A stretch of 64,000 bases of DNA, taken from positions 1,240,001 to 1,304,000 of the forward strand of contig CANLYJ010000001.1 in assembly GCA_947495295.1 (NCBI GenBank), written 5' to 3'. Position numbers and translations under genes: made by a program. How positions within the stretch are numbered: the first letter of the stretch is position 1; the number at the start of each line of letters is the position of its first letter. This document shows positions 56,370 to 64,000 of the stretch, in pieces. This DNA comes from an uncultured Paracoccaceae bacterium. GTDB taxonomy: Bacteria > Pseudomonadota > Alphaproteobacteria > Rhodobacterales > Rhodobacteraceae. The notes beneath the pieces were generated by a model that was not told the DNA's origin, ran no database searches, and worked only from the letters and a program-made list of their open reading frames with translations.

Positions 56370-57644
56370 TTGCTTGAACATGACAGGCCCATAACCCGGG
56401 CCTGGGTACTGCACCCTGATCTGAAATCTGATCAGACCCGCCGCGCGGCTGAGCCCGCGCTGGAAGAGGCCGTGGCCCTTGCTGCGGCCTTGCCTGATCT
56501 GGATGTGGTGGATGGCACAGTTGTGCCTTTGCCCAAGGTTCATCCGGGGATGTTGTTTGGCAAGGGCAAGATCGAAGAGCTGAAAACAGCCTTTAAGGCG
56601 GCTGAGGTTGAGCTGGTTTTGATCGATGGCCCGGTGTCACCGGTGCAGCAGCGCAATCTGGAAAAAGCGTGGGGCGTCAAGCTGTTAGACCGCACCGGTC
56701 TGATCCTAGAGATTTTCAGTGACCGTGCCCGCACATCAGAAGGTGTGTTGCAGGTTGAAATGGCGGCGCTGTCATATCAGCGCACGCGGTTGGTGCGTGC
56801 CTGGACCCATTTGGAGCGCCAGCGTGGTGGTTTGGGGTTTGTCGGCGGTCCCGGCGAAACCCAGATCGAGGCCGACCGGCGCGCCATTGATGACCAGTTG
56901 GGGCGGTTGCGCAGACAATTGGCCAAGGTGGTCAAAACCCGCGAATTGCACCGCGCGTCGCGCAAGAAAGTCCCGTTCCCGATTGTGGCTTTGGTGGGCT
57001 ACACCAACGCGGGCAAATCGACCCTGTTCAATCAGGTGACTGGCGCGCAGGTCTTTGCCAAGGACATGCTGTTTGCGACCCTTGATCCGACAATGCGTCG
57101 CATCAAACTGCCTGCGGGTGATGATATCATCATGTCGGATACTGTTGGCTTTATCAGTGACTTGCCGACCGAACTTGTTGCTGCATTCCGAGCCACATTG
57201 GAAGAGGTGCTGGATGCCGACCTGATCGTGCATGTCCGCGACATCAGCCATGCCCAGACCGAAGAACAGTCGCAGGATGTGCATGCGATTTTGCAGTCGC
57301 TGGGCATTGCGGAAGAGGCGCCGATTATCGAGGTCTGGAACAAGATGGACCTACTGGATGCCGAGGCGCGTGCCGCGGCAGAGGCGCAGGTGGCACGCCG
57401 CGATGCGCTGTTTGCCACATCCGCGCTGACTGGTGAAGGGTTGGATGTTCTGTTGGATGCGATTTCGGTGCATCTGAAAGATCCGCAGGTCGAAGACGTG
57501 CTGACCCTTGGCTTTGCGGAAGGCCGCAAAAGGGCCTGGCTGTTTGAGCAGGGCGTTGTCGTGGATGAGGTTGAGACAGAGACCGGGCAGCGGTTTTCAG
57601 TGCGCTGGTCGGCCCGGCAGAAGGAGCGTTTCGCCAAGCTGTGA
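56370..57644 (+). CDS. hflX: Ribosome-associated GTPase HflX (TTG start)
   Basis: 424 residues. N-terminal glycine-rich domain (about 1-190) with PGMLFGKGKIEEL, LIDGPVSPVQQRNLEKAW, RTGLILEIFSDRA and GGLGFVGGPGETQIE. Then the GTPase: G1 ALVGYTNAGKSTLFN, G3 DTVGFISDLPTELV, G4 NKMD. HflX splits stalled ribosomes under stress. The frame starts at TTG (56370), 2 bp after the hfq stop, with GAAGGTGAAGAG before it, and no upstream ATG is available; so TTG is likely. Confidence 0.95.
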   Translation: MLEHDRPITRAWVLHPDLKSDQTRRAAEPALEEAVALAAALPDLDVVDGTVVPLPKVHPGMLFGKGKIEELKTAFKAAEVELVLIDGPVSPVQQRNLEKAWGVKLLDRTGLILEIFSDRARTSEGVLQVEMAALSYQRTRLVRAWTHLERQRGGLGFVGGPGETQIEADRRAIDDQLGRLRRQLAKVVKTRELHRASRKKVPFPIVALVGYTNAGKSTLFNQVTGAQVFAKDMLFATLDPTMRRIKLPAGDDIIMSDTVGFISDLPTELVAAFRATLEEVLDADLIVHVRDISHAQTEEQSQDVHAILQSLGIAEEAPIIEVWNKMDLLDAEARAAAEAQVARRDALFATSALTGEGLDVLLDAISVHLKDPQVEDVLTLGFAEGRKRAWLFEQGVVVDEVETETGQRFSVRWSARQKERFAKL

Positions 57645-57732
57645 AGCAACGTTCGGTGGTGTTGCGTGGCCCTTGCCGGCGCCGAGCTGCCGAATCATGT
57701 GTTAACGCAGGCAAAACAGCGATTTTGTGCTG

Positions 57733-57803
57733 TCGGCAAAGCGTCGGCGATACGTCGGCAAAACGTCGGACCCTTGCGCACGGTGCCCCCTGTTTAACGG
57801 GGC
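57733..57803. repeat. 11-bp tandem repeat block, copy 2
   Basis: Units TCGGCAAAGCG, TCGGCGATACG, TCGGCAAAACG and a partial TCGG in exact 11-bp register from 57733, then CGGTG 15 bp after the last TCGG (as in copy 1 at 7311), then GTTTAACGG. A bulged stem (GCCCC 57785-57789 / GGGGC 57799-57803) follows. It lies in the 410-bp region after hflX. No gene is recognised in 57645-58054; two weak open frames there look random. Confidence 0.75.
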
Positions 57804-58054
57804 GTGCGGTGCAAATGTGAATTCGGTGTTAAGGTTATGGGGCGTTTGCGGACGGGGCGAAATGGCACGCCAAGCCGTGTTCGGGTCAGCAGCCGTTCAT
57901 CGGGGGTGCAGCGACAGGGGCAAATGAGTCCAGAATACCGAATGCTGCATCTATCATGAACGTCAGCATTGCGGCATGGCGGGCCAGAGTCGACTACATA
58001 ACCCATCCTCATTAAACTCTGCGGAATCGTTGTGAATTTCGAAAGGTGGGTTAG

Positions 58055-58855
58055 ATGCCTGATCCATTCCAGGATGTCGACGCCGCCGGGGAGGAGTTCA
58101 TCGCCGCATTTGCGGATTCCATGGATGAACGACAATCCGACCCGACAATGGAGCGGATTGTTTCTGCTTACCTGAGTAAAGTCGATTTCCCTGAGGGGAG
58201 CCTGACGGTTGAGGTTGGCTGCGGAGCGGGTGCCGTTACGCGCCGCATTGCGGCAAGTGCAAACCCGGAGCGGGTTGTTGGCTTTGAACCATCAGCAGGT
58301 TTTGTTCGAGAAGCCAAATTGCGACTGGCGGACCAAACCAATGTCGAGTTCGAGATTGCCGGAGGGGCAACACTGCCTTTGGACGATGGCTCAGTTGACA
58401 CTCTAATACTTCACACTGTCCTCACACATGTTGAAGACCCTGTTCCACTCTTGACCGAAGCGGCACGGGTATTGAAAACCGATGGTTCTTTGATTGTCTG
58501 CGATGCAGACTTTTCAAAGGCTGCGCTTGGGAATTTCCCGAATGATCCGCTTGACGCTTGCGCCAAGATTTTTGTCAAAGAGTTTGTCACGGACTCACAC
58601 ATCGTCGCTAAATTACGTTCTCTCATTTCCAGCGTTGGTTTTATTGTGCAAGACTTCGAGTTTCATAGCCGCACTATTCTCGACAACGACCAGATGCTTC
58701 CTTGGGTTGAGGAAACCGGTAAGGTCTTGATGGGACGTGGCGAGATAGGCCAAGCGCTGCATGAAGGTTTGATTGCAGAGTATCGTCGTCGCGCAAAGGA
58801 AGGACGGCTTTACGGGTATCAAGTGTTTGCCTCTGTGATCGCAAAAAAGACCTGA
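58055..58855 (+). CDS. SAM-dependent methyltransferase (class I)
   Basis: 266 residues of the Rossmann-type methyltransferase fold. Motif I VEVGCGAGAVTRR (about 51-63), then GFEPSAGFVREAKLRL with the acidic ribose contact, LPLDDGSVDTLILHTVL for motif II/post-II, and VLKTDGSLIVCDADF for motif III. Substrate unknown; small-molecule methyltransferases of the UbiE/ArsM kind look similar. AAAGGTGGG lies 6 bp before the ATG. It is alone, flanked by two gene-poor stretches, and may be part of the accessory region with the downstream T6SS genes. Confidence 0.85.
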   Translation: MPDPFQDVDAAGEEFIAAFADSMDERQSDPTMERIVSAYLSKVDFPEGSLTVEVGCGAGAVTRRIAASANPERVVGFEPSAGFVREAKLRLADQTNVEFEIAGGATLPLDDGSVDTLILHTVLTHVEDPVPLLTEAARVLKTDGSLIVCDADFSKAALGNFPNDPLDACAKIFVKEFVTDSHIVAKLRSLISSVGFIVQDFEFHSRTILDNDQMLPWVEETGKVLMGRGEIGQALHEGLIAEYRRRAKEGRLYGYQVFASVIAKKT

Positions 58856-59196
58856 ACACCGTGTGATGATCGCGAGATTTTCGGATCTAGAGCGATGAAA
58901 GCGGTCATTCAGGAAACCACGTGCAATGTCCGGTTCGTCCCGCAAAGCCGCAATCCGGCCCTGTTGTGGACCCGGCAAACCCGACTAAATGCGTCAGATG
59001 TCGGCTCTGAGCCCACTTTGCCGGATTTCTGTAGTCCAGCGAAAGTCCCCTTTGAAGAGCGCCACGCGATTTCATGGCCATTTCTGACGCATCGGCGCGA
59101 TTGGCTTCAATCCCCGAACAATCACAACTGTCGATTGCGCCTTGTGCTGATTGACCTATAGTTAATCTGTATTGATGTTGTATTGAGGCTGCCGCC
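58856..59196. other. Gene-poor 341-bp stretch before vgrG
   Basis: No gene is recognised here. The 88-codon open frame at 58895-59161 has a composition and residue pattern (many Arg, Pro, Cys, Trp without domains) unlike a real protein. The DNA resembles degenerate, non-coding intergenic sequence; the upstream region of vgrG (GAGGCTGCCGCC before its ATG) is at the right end. It may be a decayed dispersed repeat or a recombination scar at the edge of the T6SS module. Confidence 0.4.
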
Positions 59197-61374
59197 ATGA
59201 ACGCCATTTTCGCACAAGATAAGCGCCTTGGGCGGCTGACGACAGAGCTTGGCAAGGACGTTCTGACCTTACTGCGTTTTGACGGTCAGGACTTTATGAA
59301 TGACCTGTTTTCCTACCGCATCGAGGCCCTTTCCACCCAACCCAACGTCAACTTCAACGCCATCATCGGCACCCATGCCAGCGTCGAAATCGAGAGCCAG
59401 AACGATGGTACCCGCCTCTTTAACGGCATCGTCACCGAGGCGGTTTGGGCCGGTGTTGGTGAGAATGGCAACAAGTATGCATTGACCCTGCGCCCGTGGT
59501 TCTGGCTTGCGGGGCGTCGTCGCAACCAACGGATTTTTCACAACAAAACCGTCGTGCAGATCATTGAGGAATTGCTCGCCCCCTACAGCGCTTTGGGCAG
59601 GTCGCATCTGGATGTAAAGCTGTCCAAATCCTATCGCGAACTTGAATACACCGTCCAATACCGCGAAAGCGACCTCGCCTTTGCGACCCGGCTGATGGAG
59701 CGCTTCGGGATCAGCTATCACTTTGCCCATGAGATGGGATCGCATACACTTGTGCTAACCGACAGCGTCGAAGCACATAACCCAATCGCGGGCGGCAGTC
59801 GCGACTACAAGCCCGTCGATGTCGCCAGTCAGGCGGGGGCCGAACATTTCTGGGATTGGCACCCCGAGAACCGTCTGACGACGGGTGCGATGCGCCTTAC
59901 CGATTACAACTTTAAGAGGCCGAATGCGGCGATGGAGGTCGACCGGATTGGCGACGCTGCCTACGAACAGGGCCAGATCGAAAGCTACGATTATCCGGGC
60001 GGTTATCTGGATCAAGACGTCGGCGCTGACGTCGTTGCCCTGCGCACCTTGCAAGAACGCGGCCAAGACGCCCGCCATCGCGCGACTGGCGACTGCACCT
60101 CGCTTGGGGCGGGCATGACGCTGACCTTGACGGGCGATCAGGTGAACGGGGTCAAAGGCGCGGATTATCTGTGCCTGATGGCACGCCATTCCTATGTATC
60201 GGATGCCTACGGGTCGGGCGGCACGGACAGTGACGGCTACCCATACACCGGCGAATACGTCCTGATGCCCGTGACGGCCCCGCTTGCGCCCGAGGTCAGA
60301 ACCCCGCGCGCCTTAGTGCAAGGGCCGCAGACGGCGGTGGTCGTCGGCGACGGTGAAATCGACTGCGATGAATACGGACGCATCCTTGTGCATTTCCACT
60401 GGGATCTAGCCAAAGCCTATTCAATGCGGTGCCGGGTCAGCCAAAACTGGGCGTCCAAAGGATGGGGTGGCATGGTCATCCCGCGGATCGGCATGGAAGT
60501 AGTCGTCGAATTCCTTGAAGGCGACCCGGACAAACCGCTGGTGACGGGGTGTGTTTACAACGGTAAGAACGACACGCCGTATCCGCTGCCAGAGCATAAG
60601 ACAAAGTCGGTATTCCGCAGCGATAGCCACAAATCGAACGGTTTCAACGAGTTCACATTTGAAGACGCGACAGGGGCTGAAAACATCAGCCTGCACGCGC
60701 AGAAGGATCAGACGCTTAAGGTGTTGAACAATCGCTCCAAACGTATTGACAAAGATCAAGTTGAAAGTATCGGGCGCAACAAAGCCATCGACGTTGGGAA
60801 GAACCATCAAGAGAACATTGGCGGCTCGATGAACCTCTCTGTCGGTTCAAGCGGTTTTGGCTTGTTTGCAGCCCTCGGCGGGGTTGCGGCGGCCGGGGGG
60901 AAAGACGCGCTGGCCGGGTCCGAGGCGGTGGGTGACAAAAGCATTTCGTCATTCGTGGGGGCCGTCGCAGCTGTGGGCGCATTGACCGAAGGGATGACGT
61001 CCAAAGCTGCAGGTACGTTCAAAGGTGCGGGCAACCATGAAGCCGTGGCCGGTGCTGAACAAGTCTCGGCGGGTGCAAAGCTCGGTGGACTTTTGTCAAG
61101 CACAATGCCGGTTTCCGGTGTGATGAATACGGTCGTCGAGAAGTTCGTCAGCGACACCATTGGGCTGGCGCGGACTGAACAAATCGGTGCCTACAAGAAC
61201 ACAAGCGTCGGGCACACGATGTCGGTGCATGTGGGAAAAGAGTTCATGATCAACTGCGGCAAGTCCAAGTTCGTCATGGACAGCGACGGGAACGTGACGA
61301 TCATCGGCACCAAGTTCAACTTCTCTGCCTCTGGGAACGTCCAGATCAACGGCAAAGTCATTGATTTGAATTGA
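59197..61374 (+). CDS. vgrG: Type VI secretion spike protein VgrG
   Basis: 725 residues. Residues 1-390 match the gp27-like base (LLRFDGQDFMNDLFSYRIEAL; VQYRESDLAFATRLMERFGISY), then the gp5-like OB domain with CRVSQNWASKGWGGMVIPRIG and GDPDKPLVTGCVYNG, then the repetitive beta-helix (NKAIDVGKNHQENIGGS and later NTSVGHTMSVHVGKEF). Between about residues 551 and 655 an Ala/Gly-rich, hydrophobic segment interrupts the beta-helix. No tss or clpV gene is visible, so this is an orphan vgrG or the edge of a larger cluster. It carries cargo through the DUF4150 protein immediately downstream. Confidence 0.93.
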   Translation: MNAIFAQDKRLGRLTTELGKDVLTLLRFDGQDFMNDLFSYRIEALSTQPNVNFNAIIGTHASVEIESQNDGTRLFNGIVTEAVWAGVGENGNKYALTLRPWFWLAGRRRNQRIFHNKTVVQIIEELLAPYSALGRSHLDVKLSKSYRELEYTVQYRESDLAFATRLMERFGISYHFAHEMGSHTLVLTDSVEAHNPIAGGSRDYKPVDVASQAGAEHFWDWHPENRLTTGAMRLTDYNFKRPNAAMEVDRIGDAAYEQGQIESYDYPGGYLDQDVGADVVALRTLQERGQDARHRATGDCTSLGAGMTLTLTGDQVNGVKGADYLCLMARHSYVSDAYGSGGTDSDGYPYTGEYVLMPVTAPLAPEVRTPRALVQGPQTAVVVGDGEIDCDEYGRILVHFHWDLAKAYSMRCRVSQNWASKGWGGMVIPRIGMEVVVEFLEGDPDKPLVTGCVYNGKNDTPYPLPEHKTKSVFRSDSHKSNGFNEFTFEDATGAENISLHAQKDQTLKVLNNRSKRIDKDQVESIGRNKAIDVGKNHQENIGGSMNLSVGSSGFGLFAALGGVAAAGGKDALAGSEAVGDKSISSFVGAVAAVGALTEGMTSKAAGTFKGAGNHEAVAGAEQVSAGAKLGGLLSSTMPVSGVMNTVVEKFVSDTIGLARTEQIGAYKNTSVGHTMSVHVGKEFMINCGKSKFVMDSDGNVTIIGTKFNFSASGNVQINGKVIDLN

Positions 61375-61384
61375 TGGTCCAAGC

Positions 61385-63037
61385 ATGAGCATACCCCGTG
61401 AAGGCAGTCGCGACACCGGCGATGGTATCATCGTTAGTGTGACACCAGATGTGTGCAAGACACCCGTTGGTAGCAGCATGGTCCCGGTACCCTATTCGAT
61501 CACAGCCAAACAAGGGGATGATGCTAACACCGTGGCCACCGTGCGCATGAAAGGCAAACGTGCGCATAACATGGCAAGTCTTGTCACCAAGTGTACAGGT
61601 GATGCACCGGGGACGGGGACTGGCATTAAAAGTGGGACCGTTGGGTCGGTCTGCCATCCCCAAACCCACTCCGGGACAGTGCGAATAGGCGGGGAATACG
61701 CGATACGTGATGCCGACATGTGGGAAATGAACAACCGCAACACCATCGGCAGGCTGAGCTACGTAAGATCTCGTGAGACATTTGAAGAAACCCCCGCGAT
61801 TCTGCTCACTCAAAATCCACTGGACGAAGCCCCGGATTCTGAAAGCGGCAGTGATTTTGTGAATGCGATCCTTGGTGGAATAGAGGGGGCGAGGGCCGAC
61901 CCCTTCCCAGAGGGCAGCTATCAAGTTGCGGAAGCCGCACCTGTCATTATGAACGATGCAGCACCACAACTTCCAAGAACAAATGTGCCCAACTCAGTAG
62001 GCCCGACACCGGCGACGCCAACAGGCCCGGCTGCCAACGACAACCGTCCTCCAAACCGGGTCGCAAACCCTACACCAGCCGACATCATTAGGCCAAATGG
62101 GGCCTATCGCCCCGCGCCCAATCTCGGCAACATGATGAGCCGTTCGCTTGGGCCCGCTGCGATCATGCAGGGGGCGATGGATGGTCTTCAGCCAGCAATG
62201 GATGAGTTCATAACTGGGGGTAACAGTTTTAATCTGACCGCATCGCGCATTGCCACTGCAAATGGGCCGCACAGCTTCAGTTCATGGCATGGCAATGCGC
62301 TTAGTGGTGATTTTTCGCCCGAACTGAACGCACATATTATTGAGCGCTATGAATATTATTGGAATGAGATTGTACCTGCTGGCAACGCACAACTGGCAGA
62401 AGAATTTGCCTATGGGTCTGTCCGCGAATTTCGGGATATGTCCCGCGCCGAAGACGCTGCTGCAGCACAAGCGCAGGTAACCGAAGAAAACGTACGTGAT
62501 ACCGACGATAAGGAGCAGCGCAGCGACTGTATCGTCGGGCGGTATGGCTCAATCCGTGGTACGTGCGGCACGGGGCGGCAGGCGCATCACATCGTGCCGG
62601 ACTATACTTTGCGTTATGGTCCTAGGCCAACGAATGTTGCAAATGACAATCAGCGTATTCCGGGGATGCCATCAATGCTTGACGGGATGGCGGTCTGCCT
62701 TTCGGGGAATGCTCGCGTGACAGGTGACGAACACCATGCCGCTCATGTCGTTACTGATGCCTTGATCAGCGCATCTGGGGCAGGGCCTGGGCCGTTGTGG
62801 GGGACGACGACGCTTGGAACAGTCCGGCAGGCGTCAAACGCAGGTATTATTCAGGCCCTTAGCAACGATCCAGCCTGTGCCGCCCGCGCCATTGCCGCGA
62901 GCGAAGCACAGTTTGCTGGTCTTCCCAATGACCGGCTATTGCGTTCTACGATGCGGCCACCACGACCTGGGTTTGCGCAATACGATGCCATGGTTGCTGG
63001 CGCGAGCACACGCAATGGCGCGATCGTGATGCCCTGA
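61385..63037 (+). CDS. T6SS effector: DUF4150 (PAAR-like) domain with a C-terminal AHH/HNH-type nuclease
   Basis: 550 residues. The N-terminal part (about 1-135) has DUF4150 features: VTPDVCKTPVGSSMVPVPYS, KCTGDAPGTGTGIKSG and HPQTHSGTVRIGG, a tip that caps VgrG. A Pro-rich linker (about 190-250) follows. The C-terminal part has GRQAHHIVPDYTLRYG (H401-H402) and GDEHHAAHVVTDALI (H450, H451 and H454), typical of the AHH branch of the HNH/endonuclease VII superfamily, so a DNase toxin is the likely activity. An 11-nt gap separates it from vgrG. Toxicity is inferred from the domain pair; no experiment is shown. Confidence 0.82.
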   Translation: MSIPREGSRDTGDGIIVSVTPDVCKTPVGSSMVPVPYSITAKQGDDANTVATVRMKGKRAHNMASLVTKCTGDAPGTGTGIKSGTVGSVCHPQTHSGTVRIGGEYAIRDADMWEMNNRNTIGRLSYVRSRETFEETPAILLTQNPLDEAPDSESGSDFVNAILGGIEGARADPFPEGSYQVAEAAPVIMNDAAPQLPRTNVPNSVGPTPATPTGPAANDNRPPNRVANPTPADIIRPNGAYRPAPNLGNMMSRSLGPAAIMQGAMDGLQPAMDEFITGGNSFNLTASRIATANGPHSFSSWHGNALSGDFSPELNAHIIERYEYYWNEIVPAGNAQLAEEFAYGSVREFRDMSRAEDAAAAQAQVTEENVRDTDDKEQRSDCIVGRYGSIRGTCGTGRQAHHIVPDYTLRYGPRPTNVANDNQRIPGMPSMLDGMAVCLSGNARVTGDEHHAAHVVTDALISASGAGPGPLWGTTTLGTVRQASNAGIIQALSNDPACAARAIAASEAQFAGLPNDRLLRSTMRPPRPGFAQYDAMVAGASTRNGAIVMP

Positions 63038-63055
63038 TGACAGGAGACGACCCAT

Positions 63056-64000
63056 TTGGCTGAGACTTCTCTGACATTCTATCGCGGTGCGGCCGTCGAT
63101 GCGGATCGGTTCTATGCTGTGGGGTATTTCGATGATCTTGAAGCACCAGGAGAGCCCTTTCCGCGGATGCGGCTGGTGCAATTCGACCGCGCAACCGAAG
63201 CTTGGGACATTCTGACAACGCAGAACTGGAGTGCCGCGGCCATCCACGCTTGGCGTACTGCCGACGGGCAAGCGCAGATTGCCGTGGCAAGCACTGATGG
63301 CATCGTTCTACAGGGCACGCCCAATGATTTGCGAGACCAAATAGTAGACAGCGCAGAAACTCTGCGCCTAAATGCGGTCTGGGGTGACGAAACCGGTTTG
63401 GCCGTGGCAGGAGCAGCCAGTGCGGCCTATGTTGCGTCCGGAACGAAGGCATGGCGATCCATCTCGGACGGGGTCAGCTTTCAAACAATGGCCGAACGGA
63501 TTCAAATGGTTGGGCAGGTCTCGGATTACCCAACGGTTCAAGACTATATGGCCGCTATGACGATCGCGATGGAGGGGTACGAAACCTTCAATGCAGTGGG
63601 CGGAAATGATGCAGATTCCCTTTTGCTTGCGGGCAATGGAGGCAGGCTGGCTTATTGGGATGGTCGTGAATTACAGGTCATAGCCAATGATATCAGTGTC
63701 AACCTCGCGCAAATGGTAACGACGCCTGATGGATGGATCGTGGCAGGGTCCGCGCCTTCGACCTATGTAGCCCATGTCGACGGCCAAACGCTGGCAATAA
63801 CACCGCTTGCCAAGGATGATATCAAACGAACTCTGACTGGCGTCACTGTTTACAAGAACAAGGTCATCGTTTGTGGTCTTGCCCCCCTTAGCGCAGGAAT
63901 GTTCGAAATCGGCCCGACGGGCCTTGCGCCATTTGGCGGAATATCTCGGAACGTCTGGGCGCTGGTTGGCACCAAGGATGGGTTATGGGCTCTAGGCGAA
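63056..64000 (+). CDS. Beta-propeller-like protein downstream of the effector (partial, TTG start)
   Basis: 315 codons run open to the window edge from a TTG at 63056, with AGGAGA 9 bp upstream and 18 bp after the effector stop. No in-frame ATG precedes the fold, so TTG is the likely start. No signal peptide. Repeating blocks of roughly 40-75 residues share a pattern of VW/V...G..VAG...YV..G..W/L: near 105 (LNAVWGDETGLAVAG), 178 (FNAVGGNDADSLLLAG), 216 (LAQMVTTPDGWIVAG), 259 (TLTGVTVYKNKVIVCG) and 300 (VWALVGTKDGLWALG), as in BNR/WD-type propellers. Its place suggests an immunity or accessory protein for the nuclease, which would be unusual for this fold; the true role is unknown. Confidence 0.65.
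   Translation, partial: MAETSLTFYRGAAVDADRFYAVGYFDDLEAPGEPFPRMRLVQFDRATEAWDILTTQNWSAAAIHAWRTADGQAQIAVASTDGIVLQGTPNDLRDQIVDSAETLRLNAVWGDETGLAVAGAASAAYVASGTKAWRSISDGVSFQTMAERIQMVGQVSDYPTVQDYMAAMTIAMEGYETFNAVGGNDADSLLLAGNGGRLAYWDGRELQVIANDISVNLAQMVTTPDGWIVAGSAPSTYVAHVDGQTLAITPLAKDDIKRTLTGVTVYKNKVIVCGLAPLSAGMFEIGPTGLAPFGGISRNVWALVGTKDGLWALGE

Noticed and set aside
57650..58054. Possible T6SS structural genes near the vgrG module
   Set aside because: No tssB/C, hcp, tssM or clpV-like sequence is present; only the cargo part of the system is visible.
57794..58135. 113-codon minus-strand open frame after the second repeat block
   Set aside because: Runs into the methyltransferase gene and has no protein-like pattern or ribosome site.
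58895..59161. 88-codon open frame before vgrG
   Set aside because: Residue pattern lacks any domain or helix order; rich in Arg, Pro, Cys and Trp as in random GC-rich frames. Treated as degenerate non-coding DNA.
1..64000. tRNA, rRNA, CRISPR, insertion sequence or prophage genes
   Set aside because: Looked for on both strands; no cloverleaf-like sequence, direct-repeat array, transposase or phage gene was recognised.

Overview
The window reads as chromosomal DNA of a marine alphaproteobacterium of the Rhodobacterales (Roseobacter group). The evidence is the gene content and order: an xerD-aroK-aroB end, a pyrH-frr-uppS-cdsA-dxr-rseP-bamA-skp-fabZ-lpxA-lpxI-lpxB envelope operon, an ispDF fusion with pgpA and pncC, and a dusB-ntrB-ntrC-ntrY-ntrX-trkA-trkH-hfq-hflX block. 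Family-typical small proteins (DUF6477/DUF6456-like) and an NtrC without the GAFTGA loop agree with this. No rRNA, tRNA, CRISPR array or insertion sequence was recognised. Taxonomy is inferred from synteny and protein sequence only.

Layout. 1-5.2 kb: start of xerD, an exported helical protein, aroK-aroB, ssb, and a lytic transglycosylase. 5.2-11.7 kb: a four-gene peptide-type ABC importer on the minus strand (Tat-exported binding protein, two large permeases, a double-NBD ATPase). It has a pair of LacI-type palindromes about 180 bp upstream, and an intergenic block holding a REP-like palindrome and 11-bp tandem repeats. 11.9-15 kb: a HEAT-like protein with an apparent frameshift, an AraC regulator, and miaA. 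15.1-27 kb: the envelope operon (UMP kinase, ribosome recycling, isoprenoid carrier, phospholipid, outer-membrane assembly, lipid A), including an unannotated 41-residue membrane protein. 27-32.3 kb: two EamA transporters, a FadL-type porin, a zinc-peptidase-like protein that has lost its catalytic Glu, and a 357-residue protein of unknown family.

32.3-45.7 kb: guaA, a non-pyrrolysine MttB homologue, lipA, two cytochromes c, hpt with a 58-residue membrane protein, a RatA/COQ10 protein, an MmgE/PrpD protein, a solitary ammonium transporter, and pncC-pgpA-ispDF. 45.9-57.6 kb: dusB, two NtrB/NtrC-type two-component systems, TrkAH potassium uptake, hfq and hflX. 57.6-64 kb is the accessory part. 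A second 11-bp repeat block, a lone methyltransferase and a degenerate non-coding stretch are followed by a type VI secretion cargo module: VgrG, a DUF4150 (PAAR-like) protein ending in a predicted AHH/HNH-type nuclease, and a beta-propeller-like protein that runs off the window edge.

The most interesting leads are the T6SS nuclease module with its unusual beta-propeller neighbour, the two-copy 11-bp repeat element, the twin palindromes upstream of the ABC operon, the inactivated peptidase homologue, and the loss of the sigma54 contact loop in both NtrC and NtrX.
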